A stretch of 64,000 nt of DNA. Source: Stomorhina lunata. Lineage: Eukaryota; Arthropoda; Insecta; Diptera; Rhiniidae. The notes under the pieces are model-generated. The model did no database searches, had not been told where the DNA came from, and saw only the letters and a list, made by a program, of their open reading frames with translations. Where the stretch lies: contig OW121743.1 of NCBI GenBank assembly GCA_933228675.1, positions 96,845,998 to 96,909,997 on the forward strand, read 5' to 3'. A program made the position numbers and the translations under genes. Shown here piece by piece: positions 1 to 11,010 of the stretch (positions are counted from its first letter, which is position 1; each line of letters starts with the position of its first letter).

Positions 1-840
1 TTTTGTATAGGAAAATTTTTTGTATAGGAAACATTTGTCAGACTACAAATTTTCTGTAAGAAAAATTTTCTGTATAAAAAATTCCGAGACAATTTTTTTT
101 ATTTTACCTTTTAAAAATATTTCTTCTGAAAAATTGTTCCTATAGTAAAAATTTCGTTTGAAAAATTTTTTCAATTGAAAATGTTTTCTCTGAAAAGTGT
201 TTTCCATACCAATAACTTCGACAAAAAAAAGTTTTAGACCAAATACTTTTTATGAGAAAAAATTTTTTAGATGATTTTTTTTCTATTGAAAAAAATTGTA
301 AGAAAAAAATTTTTTCATAGAAATAACTTCTTTAAAAGAAATTTATTTTATTGGGAAAATTTTTAAGACAAAACTGTTTCCATAGGAACAGACAAAATTT
401 TGTTTATAGAACAAATTTTACAGAAAATTTTTTTTTTAAGGAAAAATTTTTCTTTGATATTTTTTCAACAGGAAAATTTTTGCAATCGAATTTTAAAAAA
501 AAAAATATTTTTAGATAATTTTTGTCCCTATGGAAAATTTGCCATACAAAATTCTTTCTATAGAAAAAAATAACAAAAAAAAACTTATAAAGAAATTTTC
601 ATGCGAAAATTTTACTATACGAAAAATTGACATACGAAATTTTTTTTGGACGAACAATTTTTTTAAGAAAAAAATTGACTGGTAATTTTTTTTTGACGAA
701 ATTTAATTTAAAGGAAAAATTTTCACACAAAATTTATTCTGCATTACAAATCATTCCTGACGAATTTTTTTTAGCAAAATTTTTAGACGAAATTTTTTTT
801 AATACCATAGAAAAAATTTAAAAATCATAAATTTACTTTT
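1..840. repeat. Degenerate A/T minisatellite array
   Basis: Runs of A and T of about 5 nt alternate with short spacers such as TAGG, GAC and CAT. This gives irregular units of roughly 25-35 bp built on the near-palindromic core GAAAAATTTTT. It continues past the left window edge. It belongs to the same general family as the arrays at 9.2, 13, 36.5, 40.9, 46.9, 49.4, 51.8 and 58.6 kb but is the most diverged. The short open frame inside it (627-821) is a by-product of the repeat. Confidence 0.75.
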
Positions 841-2372
841 TAAAAAGAAAATTATAAATTTTCTATAATAAAATTTTAAAATTTTAATTTATTAATAGTA
901 TTTTTTTTTAATCTTTCAATTTTACAAACATAATTATTTATAGGAATTTTCTTCGTTAACACATTTTCCTTCGACCATAACCTACTGATTTTATTGAACT
1001 TTCTGACTTCTCTTATTTGATTTAGATTTTTTTCTATTCCCATTTAAGCCAAACAAAATCATCAATTTCCATCAAATGTGGTTCTTAACACTTCAATGAT
1101 TTTTAAAGTGAACACTCGTTAAGACTGACTGCTTGCTTGTCTGCCTGCCTGCCTTCATTCATCTACTCACTCTCTCTGTTTTTTAAAATTATATAAATTT
1201 TTTAGAATGATTCTTTTACCAGCTTGTATGTATGAAAAAAAGCGAAATGTTCACAAACAATTTTTTATTTCAAGCCGTTTCTATTCCAATCAAAAATGAA
1301 CTAAAAATAACCCGGCAGTTCCAAAATTGTGGTTCATTATAAAAAACTCGAGAAGTAAACAGCTATAGAACGATTTGATCTGATAAATAGGTTTCATAGG
1401 GACCACTGATATCTGGCTATTGGCTATATCAAAATTGACCAAAGTCCTTATTAAACTTTAACATTGTTCAAGAACATCTTTCATTTGAAACTGCCGAAAA
1501 ACTAGAAAAAAAATCAAGCCACTCATACACGTATTAGTTGGCTGTGTAAACGGAAACTATAACAATCCGCGCCTGTCATCACATGGCGGCGTTTAAGACC
1601 GCATACAAGTACGAGAGTACATGCCACACTATTTACGTTTATGTTTGAGTTTTACGTTGCACGTTGGTTTGTATGAATGTCTGTTTGTTTGTTGGTTGTT
1701 TGGTCTGTTTGTGAAACTGTCTAATATTGGATATAAAATAGCTGGCAATTTATCTACATAACTTGGCGTTTGCTTTTAGCCATGATGTCTGCAATTTTTT
1801 CTTTTTGTTCTCTCGCGTACTCTAAAGCCTTCGTCAAAAAAATGAACGAAAAAAGAAACATGTCACGTTGTATGAAAAAAAAAATGGAGCTATAAAAAAT
1901 TTTTCGCAGCTGTTTTTGCTGCAATAGTTAATATACATTAGAAAAATTGCAGCTGTGGCTTTTAAGTCAAAATTATGGCAAAAACGTTTGAAATAAAAAA
2001 ACTGTATCTAAGTAAATACATTTGAGTAAGATAAAAGTTTTGTGGTCAAGTTTCATTCTTTAGCCTTTTTTTCTTGTTGTTGCTGCTAAAACTTAGATGA
2101 TAATGACAGTTAAGTGAATGGGAGTTTTTTTGTATTTTAATTTTTCGAAGGATACTGATCATTATCTTAAATACTGGAGGTCTCTTTGTCTTTAAAGGCG
2201 CATAAATCATTTTAGCTTTAATTTGCTTCGTACATCCACACATATTCGGAGCATATTTTTTTGAATGCTTAAAAATTAAGCTATTATATACGAAGAAAAT
2301 ACCGTTCTTTAAAAACATACGAGTACAGTTGTTTTGGCCTTAAAATGTGTATGTCTTAATGTAAACTTAAAG
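841..2372. other. A/T-rich intergenic stretch, no gene seen
   Basis: No coding region, RNA gene or clear mobile-element end was found. A short pyrimidine-rich imperfect tract of TGCC/TGCT units lies near 1,125-1,180. A less A/T-rich patch near 1,555-1,640 has no recognisable content. Confidence 0.5.
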
Positions 2373-3004
2373 ATTTTATTAGTCTATGTCTTAGTCTATG
2401 TCTTAGTCTATGTTTTAGTCTATGTTTTAGTCTATGTGTTAGTCTATGTCTTATTCTATGTTTTAGTCTATGTCTTAATCTATGTCTTAATCTATGTCTT
2501 AGTCTAAGTCTAAGTCTTAGTCTATGTCTTAGTCTATGTCTTAGTCTATGTCTTAGTCTATGTCTTAGTCTATGTCTTAGTCTATGTCTTAGTCTATGTC
2601 TTAGTCTATGTCCTAGTCTATGTCTTAGTCTATGTCTTATTCTATGTTTTAGTCTATGTCTTAATCTATGTCTTAATCTATGTCTTAGTCTAAGTCTTAG
2701 TCTATGTCTTAGTCTATGTCTTAGTCTATGTCTTAGTCTATGTCTTAGTCTATGTCTTAGTCTATGTCTTAGTCTATGTCTTGGTTTATGTCTTAGTCTA
2801 TGTCTTGGTTTATGTCTTAGTCTATGTCTTAGTATATGTCTTAGTCTATGTCTTAGTCTATGTCTTAGTCTATGTCTTAGTCTATGTCTTAGTCTATGTC
2901 TTAGTCTATGTCTTAGTCTATGTCTTAGTCTATGTCTTAGTCTATGTCTTAGTCTATGTCTTAGTCTATGTCTTAGTCTATGTCTTAGTCTATGTCTTAG
3001 TCTG
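2373..3004 (+). repeat. 12-bp minisatellite (TATGTCTTAGTC)n
   Basis: About fifty tandem copies of TATGTCTTAGTC with scattered one-base variants. A distinctive variant block (TTATTCTATG, then units with TTTTAG and TTAATC, then TCTAAG) occurs at about 2,451 and again at about 2,637. That shows the array grew partly by copying segments of about 186 bp. Because 12 is a multiple of three, one frame stays open and would read as a repeated YVLV peptide; I treat that as chance. Confidence 0.9.
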
Positions 3005-4025
3005 TCTTCACAATATTTTCGGGATACCCCTTCTCTGACCCTTTATATGAACGACCCTATTAAATTACTTTGATTTCTTCACATAATCAGCCACAATTCT
3101 ATTAAGTAATAAAATATCAATTAAAAAATCGGAAGATAATTTAATAATAAATACCACCAAAATGTATGTCAATGGTATTTTCATTAAACTGAAACTTATC
3201 TATTACTTATTTATATAAATAGATTCTAACATTAGTAAAGACATCATCAGCTTACATCAATATTATTTATCTTCGCCGTCATAGAAAATTCAAACGTACA
3301 ATAAATCAAATGCATTCATTCATCTTTAAGTCATCTCATCATGTTCTTAAGAAAAAATGGAAAATCTTCAACTTCTTAATCCAGCTGGGAAAATTTTGCA
3401 AAATGTATTTGAGACTTTGATAAATAGAATTTTGTACGAGACTTAACAAATTAATGACACAAGATGATGGAAGAGTTATAATGTAAACTCAAAGATTGAG
3501 GTTATGATGAATATGATATTAATTTGAGACGAAAGCTACTGTTTCTTTTCATTTTCTAAGTCATTCAATTTCTAGGTTATTCTTAGATCAGTGAAGGTGA
3601 AATTTTTTCTAAAAAATTGTGTTAATGGTAGACTGACAATTGACTTTAGCAGACAAGCAGACAGACGGAAAAATTAATAAATAGTGACTTTTAGTTTTTG
3701 AAAAGATTTTATACAAAGTTTAGAAAAATATTTTTGACATTTGAGGAAATTTAATTCTGTATAAATAGAAATGACGTTTGTAAAAATTGCATGCATACGC
3801 AAAATATCTAAAGTAATTGATTTTTATATTAAAAATACTCTAAATGGTTTGTTTTCCACTTTATTACTTTGTCGTCTTTTGATTTTTATCTGTATCATCT
3901 AATTTGTAAATTGAAAATGTAGGCATTAGTAGGGATCATCCCCTTAGATTATGTACAAGACCATAGGTATTAATCTATAATCCAGTCAGCCGAAGAACCT
4001 ACGGCAAATTCTGTCTCTTTTGACA
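3005..4025. other. A/T-rich intergenic stretch, no gene seen
   Basis: No feature could be supported. The sequence shifts to the less A/T-biased start of the Transib-like pair at 4,026. Confidence 0.5.
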
Positions 4026-4099
4026 CGCCGCACAGTGAGATTTCTTCATACATCTAACTGCAAAAAATGGAAGGAGTTATCTTACAACGATGAAATTTG

Positions 4100-4755
4100 G
4101 CACACTTATTTAGTTTTATATAGATAAGAAAAATTCAAAAAAACTTTGAAATCCGACGACTCCTTGAGTTACCTCCCTTGGACCTCCATTTTTTTACTTA
4201 TTTTTCTTCTCAATGTATAACCCGCAATTTTCAACAGAATTTCATGAAAATCGGCATAACTCTATTATTTGACCAAGAAAAGAGCTCCACTAGTTTTGGT
4301 TGAAATCCGACGACTCCTTAAGGTACCGCCCTTGGACCCCCATTTTTTCACTTATTTTTCTTCTCAATGTATAAACCCCAATTTTCAATAGAATTTGATA
4401 AAATTTGGCACACTTCTATTTTTTGATCCAGAAAAAAGCCTTACTAATTTTGGTTGAAATCCGACGACTCTTTGAGGTACCTCCCTTGGACCCCAATTTT
4501 TTCACTTATTTTTCTTCTCAATGTATAAACCCCAATTTTCAATAGAATTTGATCAAATTTGGCACACTTCTATTTTTTTATCCTGAAAAAAGCCCTACTA
4601 ATTTTGGTTGAAATCCGACGACTCCTTGAGGTACCTCCCTTGGACCTCCATTTTTTCACATTTCAATGTATAACCCACAATTTGATAAAATTCGGCACAC
4701 TTTTATTTTCTGATCTAAAAAAGAGTTCTACCAATTTCGGTTGAAATCCGGTTAA
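4100..4755 (+). repeat. ~153-bp tandem repeats inside Transib-like copy A
   Basis: Four units each contain GAAATCCGACGACTCC, then TACCTCCCTTGGAC, a CATTTTTTCACTTA stretch and CTTCTCAATGTATAA. Starts fall near 4,152, 4,302, 4,459 and 4,612 (spacing 150-157 bp). The same unit makes up the left two thirds of copy B. Confidence 0.8.
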
Positions 4756-4773
4756 AGCCAATATTTAAATATT

Positions 4774-5103
4774 TTATTCATTAATTATCATTTCCTTAAC
4801 TACATCATCCAATTCCGAAACATTTTTATAAGGTTGTCGTCTTAAATTACTTATATATGGATCAGAAGACTCAAGTAAACGATGAAAAACATCGGTATTT
4901 GTTGCAGTTCTACTGCACTTTCTAGAAAACATTAATCTGTAATTCCTATAATCTTTGTTTCGAGCTTCTTCTGCTTCCTCGGAGAGCATACCAATTGGGA
5001 GTACTGCTGCATCTATTATGTCCTTTCCATGTATAAGAATTTTAATTTTTAAGAATTTTTTTGTTTTTTTTTTAATTTCATATGCACTTTTTCCAAATAG
5101 CTG
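4774..5103 (-). pseudogene. Transib-like transposase C-terminal fragment
   Basis: A minus-strand frame open from 5,103 down to a TAA at 4,774 encodes about 109 residues; an in-frame TGA lies just upstream at 5,104-5,106. It reads KSAYEIKK..., then ILIHGKDII, LPIGMLSEEAEEARNKDYRN and ends EMIINE. The SEEA.EARNK.YRNYR segment resembles the C-terminal catalytic segment of Transib transposases and vertebrate RAG1. In RAG1 the third acidic catalytic residue (Glu) precedes an NK.YR motif. I recognise this from memory of the family and have run no search. Only the C-terminal end remains: no DDE Asp residues or N-terminal part can be seen in either copy. An ATG at 4,989 is internal to the homologous part and unlikely to be a real start. 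Confidence 0.6.
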
Positions 5104-5743
5104 TCAATAAATTATTAATAAATTGTTGTTATAAAAGAGCTAATGTTAGGATTAATAACTGCAATTTGATTAAAAACTTAAGCCTGAAGGTATGCAATGG
5201 TTTTTTATTATAAGCAATATTCCTGACTTTTTTTACTAAATTTTGATTTTTTCAAAAGTTTGACAAAAGTTGCTAAATTTTTTTAGCTAATTCGAAAGAA
5301 AAGCCTTTTGTCTTTCATTTCATTATACTAAGAGCACGGAGGTAAACCGAGCCAACTGACTTTTTCTCCAACGAAAACTGCCAATGCTAAATTTTATAGG
5401 ACAATCTTGATGCGCTCATATCTCCCAAACTATGTATGCAGTAAACTTTTTTTTTCTTTAAAACAAACACAAGATCTCAGACTTCAATAAAATTCACACC
5501 TACATTTTGCCACTTGAAATATCTTCGATACATAAGCCTTTAAATTTCAATAATTTTACCATAAATTTTTGTTTCACAATATTTAGCTGACTTCAACCGA
5601 TTTTTTCTATATATATGTATATATATCTTAGGAAAAAAATATAGATTTTTCATTGCCAGATTCTTCTCTATCAAATGGCATTATTAGATTTTTGAAAAGT
5701 GATAGTCAAAAAATGCCTTTTTTGCAGCAGAAATACCATAGTG

Positions 5744-5748
5744 CGCCG
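5744..5748. repeat. CGCCG shared between two Transib-like copies
   Basis: The same five bases occur at 4,026-4,030, 5,744-5,748 and 7,323-7,327. The layout is target, copy A, target, copy B, target. Confidence 0.85.
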
Positions 5749-7322
5749 TACAGTGGTATTTCTTCATACATATAACTGCAAAAAATAGAAGGAGTAATCC
5801 TACAACGATGAAATTTGGCATACTTATTTAGTTTCATATAGATAAGAAAAATTAAAAAAAACTTTGAAATCTGTTAGCCCCTTCGGGTACCTCCCTTGGA
5901 CCCACATTTTTTTTACTTATTTTTCTTCTGAATGTATAACCCACAATTTTCACCATAATTTCATGAAAATCAGCACAACTCTGTTATTTGACCCAAAAAA
6001 GAGCTCCACTAGTTTTGGTTGAAATCCGTCAACTCCTTGGGTTGCCTCCCTTGGATCCCCATTTTTTCACTTATTTTTATTCTCAATGTATAAAACGCTA
6101 TTTTCAATATAATTTGATAAAATTCTATTGAAAATTCTATTTTTTGATCCAAAAATAAGCTCTAATAATTTTGGTTGAAATCTGTCTACTCCTTGGGATA
6201 CCTCCCTTGGACTCCCATTTTTTCATTTATTTTCCTTCTCAATGTATTACCTGCAATTTTCAATAGATTTTGATAAAATTTAGCACACTTTTATTATTTG
6301 ATGCAAGAAAGAGCTGTATTTATTTTGGTTTAAATCCGTCGACTCCTTGGGCTACCTATTTTGGACCCCCATTTTTCACTAATTTTCTTTCTCAATGTAT
6401 AAACCGCGAATTTTAAACAGAATTTGATAAAGTTTAGCACACTCCTATTTTTTTATCCAAAAACGAGCGCTACTAATTTTGGTTGAAATCCAAAGACTCC
6501 TTGGGGAACCTCTCTTTTGGAACCCCACTTTTCAACTTATTTTCCTTCTCAATGTATTACCAGCAATTTCCAATAGAATTTGATAAAATTCGGTACACTT
6601 TTATTTTTTGATCCTAGAAAGAACTCTACTAAATTTTGTGAAACTTCAGTGAAATTCGTCACATGATCCAAGAAAGAACTGTTCTAATTTTAATTGAAAT
6701 CCGTAGACTCCTAGAGGCACTTCGTAAATCTTAAGATAATGTAATTTGAACTAATGTTAGGATTAATAATTGCAATTTGATTAAAAATTTAAGCCTGAAG
6801 ATATGCAATGCTTTTTTATAATAAGCAATATTCCTTACTTTTTTTTAATAAATTTTGATTTTTGCAAATGATTGCCAAAAGTTGCTGAATTTTTTTAGCT
6901 AATTCGAAAGAAAAGCCTTCTACCTTTCATTTAAATATACTGAGAGCACGGAGGTAAACCGAGCTAACTGACTTTTTCTCCAACGAAAACAGGCAATGCT
7001 GAATTTTATAGGACAATTTTTATGCGCTTATATCTCCCAAACTACGTATGCAACAAACTTTTTTTTTCTCATAAACAAAAACAAGATTTCAGACTTAAAT
7101 AAAATTGATAAATACATTTTGCCAGTTAAAATATCTTTGATACATAAGTCTTTAAATTTCAATAATCTTACCATCAATTTTTGTTTCACAATATTCAGCT
7201 GACTTTAACCGATTTTTTCACAGATTTTTCATTGTCATATTATTTTCTATAAAATGGCATTATTAGTTTTTTAAAAAGTGTTAGTCAAAAAATGCCTTTT
7301 TTGCAGCAGAAATACCATAGTG
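5749..7322. mobile_element. Transib-like element, copy B (1,574 bp)
   Basis: It starts TACAGTGGTATTTCTTCATA and ends with the same ATACCATAGTG as copy A, flanked by CGCCG on both sides. It lacks the transposase fragment of copy A. Six units of about 155 bp (5,830-6,720) are followed directly by the shared ~570-bp right block (from about 6,752). The first base is T instead of the expected C of CACAGTG, which would weaken it as a transposition end. Short open frames inside it do not look coding. Confidence 0.8.
5830..6720 (+). repeat. ~155-bp tandem repeats inside Transib-like copy B
   Basis: The same unit as in copy A: TTTTGGTTGAAATCC, ACTCCTTGGG, TACCTCCCTTGGA and CTTCTCAATGTAT recur at about 155-bp spacing. 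Six units are recognisable and the last is degenerate. Confidence 0.75.
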
Positions 7323-7327
7323 CGCCG

Positions 7328-9054
7328 CATCCTCAAGCAAAACTTGAAGACTTATATAGGTTTACGCTTATACTAAATAAGAATTATATTTGGGTATCCT
7401 ATACATAAAATAAATACGAATATATTTGTAATGAGTAATGAAAAAAGGGGCATTATATAGGAAGTTAACTAGTTATACGATTTTGTCACAATGGCATATG
7501 TACTAATGTCATATGTACTAAGTGCATTGTGCTGTAATCTACAAACGAGTACATAGGATGGAAGTTTGAAAGGGAAGGTCATTAATGAATACAAGAAATG
7601 GGTTAGGAAAAAAAAAAATGAGCCTTGTAGTACCTCTGAATTGATCATGAATTCGTTTGGTGTTATTCCATCCATAGCAACTTTCATATTTTGATCCATT
7701 AGAAAGCTGGATATACATTGAGAGATGTTATTACAGACATCAAAAGCAACAAGTTTTGATAAAAAAAATGCGAATCTTACTTCTATTGCTTAGACTTGAC
7801 ATTCACGAAAATTCTGAAAAGCTTTCCACAATTATCGGTCTTACAATAGCCGTTTTTAAATATTTTCGTAGTTATTTAATATATTAAAAACTTTACTTTA
7901 ATAATCCATAACTAAGTCGATTTTAAAACTTTATTAAAATCAGCGATAATACTTCAAAACCCTTTAATAACAATAAAAACAAACCATTCAAACATTTTAT
8001 TATTTTTTTATATTTTTTTGCAACATTTTAAAGCCTTGCAACAAGTGAGTGCATAAAAAATTGCATTAATACCCTAGAATATTGGCCGTAACAAATCGTA
8101 AACAAGGCGTGCACTTAAAGGTCGTTCATTGAATCCCTTAATATAGAAACAATAGCTTTAACTTTACTTTTAACCATAAAAAAAATTTTCCAACAAACTC
8201 TTAAGCAGGTTCGATTCCTTGTCTTAAAGAAATAAAGCAAAGGAAAATAGCAAAATATAGATATTGTAAGTTTACGCCTATTTCAAGTAAAAAATATATT
8301 TAGTGTTTCTTTTTCTCAGATCATATGGCAAAACGTATAGTTAAGGCTAAAGTTTTGTGTGTTATCTTTTATTGAAAATTTTTAAATCTGATATTACTTA
8401 ACTATTTGGTTTTTTATATTAGCCCAAAAAAAGCACTTATATTCCCAAACACTAGCTAGGCCAACTTAATATTAAATTTAGTTATCCTCTACGAATTACT
8501 ATTTATTTTTAACCAATAACTACTAAATTTTTATGCTTAAATCCATATTTTTCACATGAACATTCAACTTGTAAGAGCCAAAGAATTTGTATAAAAATCT
8601 GTAGACATTTAGTTTCTTTCCTTTGGTTGAGCACTTTATTTTATGCTTCAAAAGGATTTTGCAAAGAGTAGCAAAAAAAAGTTGAATAAATTTTTAAAAT
8701 ATTTTTAGAGAAGCTTTTACGTACGTACAGGAGGATTAGGAGCTTCCTATGGCAACATACGCGTATGATCTGTAGTAGTTGGGTTGTGATTGTGGAATAA
8801 ACTTGTTGCTGGTTACAGACAACCATGAAGTTGTTAACATCCAGCTACATTGTATAGTGTTGTTTCGGAAAACATTTTTGTTATTGTTGTTATGATAAGA
8901 TATTGTTACTTGAAGTTGGTTATTTTTTGGGTTGAGATTTTTTCCCTTGCTTGTATTTAGCTGGAGAGGACTAAAAAGTTTTGTGAGTGCGTATTTTTAT
9001 TAGAAGAAGAGGATTCTTATAATGTCGATAGGAAATTTTGGGAAACTTAAGGAA
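7328..9054. other. A/T-rich intergenic stretch, no gene seen
   Basis: No gene supported. Only a tiny direct repeat (CATATGTACTAA, about 7,495-7,520) was noticed. Confidence 0.5.
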
Positions 9055-9151
9055 AAAATCTAGTTGGTTTCAGGCTGATGGGCTGATTCCTAAGCATAAC
9101 ATATCAAATTCTGCCTGGGTTCGAGCCCAAGTCACGGCAACATCAATTTCT
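9055..9151 (+). mobile_element. tRNA-derived SINE-like unit, copy 1
   Basis: GGTTCGAGCCC at 9,118-9,128 matches an RNA polymerase III B box (GGTTCGANNCC). Upstream, CTAGTTGG at about 9,060 is a degenerate A box. The stretch CTAAGCATAACATAT, the B box and the following GGCAACATCAATTTCT align with the unit at 48,465-48,565 on the other strand, which has a better A box. An A/T minisatellite follows immediately on its 3' side. It is not a functional tRNA because no acceptor stem can be paired. Confidence 0.6.
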
Positions 9152-9154
9152 GTT

Positions 9155-11010
9155 TTCTTTAGAAAAATTTTTAGTAAAAAAAATTTTCTATTGAAATTGT
9201 CGATAAAAAATTTTCTATAGAAATATTTTTGACAAAAAATTTTCTATAAGAAAATTTTTTATAAAAAAATTTTCTATACAAAAATTTTTGATAAAAAAAA
9301 ATTTATATAGAAATAATTTTGATAAAAAATTTTGTATATAAAAATTTTTGATAAAAAAATTTTCCAAAGAAAAATTTTTGATTGAAATATTTTCTATAGA
9401 AAAACTTTTATGGGAAAATTTTATAGAAACATTTTTGATAAAAAAATTTCTGTAGAATACTTTTTGATAAAAAAACTTTCTATAGTAAAATTTTGAAAAA
9501 AAAAAAAAAAATGTCATAAAAAAACTTTTTGTAAAAAAACTTTTGATAAAAAAAATTTCCAAAGAAAAATTTTTGAAAAAAAATTTTCTATAGAAAAATT
9601 TTTGATAAAAAAAATTTTCTTTAGAAATATATTTAATAAAAAAATTTTCTATGGAAAATTTTTTCATAAAAAATTTTCTATTGAAAAATTTTTGATAAAA
9701 AATTTTCTATAGAAAAATTTTTGATAAAAAAATTTTCTATGGAAAAATTTATGATAAAAAAGTTTGCTTTAGAAAAATTTTTCATAAAAAATTTTCCATA
9801 AAAAATTTTTGATACAAAAATTTTCTATAGAAAAATTTATGATAAAAAAGTTAGCTTTAAAAAATTTTTGATAAAAAAATTCTGTATTAAAAAATTTTTG
9901 ATAAAAAATTTTTAAACAAAATTTTTTTTCCAAAGAAATTTTCTATAAAAAATTTTTCATAAAAAAAATTTCTATAGAAAATTTTTGATAAAAAAAATTT
10001 TCTATAGAAAAATTGTTGATAAAAAAAATTTTCTGTAGAAAAATGTTTGATAAAAAAAATTTTCTGTAGAAAAATATTCTATAGAAAAATTTTTGATAAA
10101 ATATGTTTATAGAAAAATTTTTGATAAAAAAATTTTCCATAGAAAAATTTTTAATAAAAAAATTTTTTATGGAAAAATTGTTGATAAAAAATTTTCTATA
10201 GAAAAATTTTCGACAAAAAATTTTCTATAAAAACATTTTTCATAAAAAATTTTATATAGAAAAATTTTTGATTAAACAAAATTTTCTACCGAAAAATTTT
10301 TTACAAAAAGTTTCTATAAAAAAAAATTTGATAAAAAAATTTTCCATAGAAATCTTTTTGATAAAAAAATTGTCTGTAGAAAAATTTTCTATAGAAAATT
10401 TTTTGATGAAAAAAAATTTTTTATAGAAAAATTTTTGATGAAAAAAATTTTTTTATAGAAAATTTTTATTAAAAAATTTTTATTAAAAAAGTTTTCTTAA
10501 GAAAAATTTATAATAAAAAATTTTTCTAAAGAAAAATTTATGATATTAAAATTTTAATAGAAAAATTTTTAAGAAAAATTTTTGATATCAAAAAAATTTC
10601 CATTGGAATAATTTTTGATAAAAAAATTTTCTATAGAAAAATTTTTGATAAAAAAAATTTTCTGGAAAAATTTTTAATAAAAAAAATTTTTATAGAAAAG
10701 TTTTTGATAAAGAAATATAGAAAAATTATTGATAAAAAAATTTTCTATAGAAAAATTTTTGATAAAAAAATTTTCTATAGAAAAGTTTTGATAAAAAAAT
10801 TTTGCATAGAAAAATTTTTGATAAAAAAATTTTATAGAAAAATTTTTAATAAAAAATTTATTTAGAAAAATGTTTAATAAAAATATTTTATAGAAACAAT
10901 TTTTGATAAAAAAAATTGTTATAGAAAAATGTTGATAAAAAGAGAAAAATTTTTGATAAAAAAAATTTTTATAAAAAAATTTTTGATAGAAATATAAAAA
11001 AAAAAAATAG
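9155..11010. repeat. A/T minisatellite array
   Basis: Tandem units of about 27-30 bp alternate TAGAAAAATTTTTGAT with AAAAAAATTTTCTA, with many one-base indels. Both halves are near-palindromic, so both strands look alike and long chance open frames rich in F, I, K and N arise on either strand. I call no gene here. Confidence 0.9.

Larger units (their letters stand above)
4031..5743. mobile_element. Transib-like element, copy A (1,713 bp)
   Basis: The left end starts CACAGTGAGATTTCTTCAT. The right end, read on the minus strand, starts CACTATGGTATTTCTGC, so the termini are imperfect inverted repeats beginning CAC(A/T)(G/A)TG. The direct 5-bp repeat CGCCG flanks it at 4,026-4,030 and 5,744-5,748. 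CACWRTG ends with 5-bp GC-rich target duplications are the signature of the Transib superfamily. Inside are about four tandem units of ~153 bp, a transposase C-terminal relic (4,774-5,103) and a ~600-bp block from about 5,131 shared with copy B. It cannot encode a full transposase, so it is non-autonomous or decayed. Confidence 0.8.

Noticed and set aside
2046..2318. 90-codon minus-strand open frame
   Set aside because: No domain, signal or homology could be recognised and composition matches the A/T-rich surroundings.
2781..3038. Open frame encoding repeated YVLV
   Set aside because: It is wholly made of the 12-bp minisatellite; no start context, splice signal or non-repeat coding part supports a gene.
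9215..10140. Open frames of 150 and 65 codons rich in F, K, I and N
   Set aside because: They run through the A/T minisatellite, where unit length and symmetry keep frames open on both strands; composition is pure repeat.
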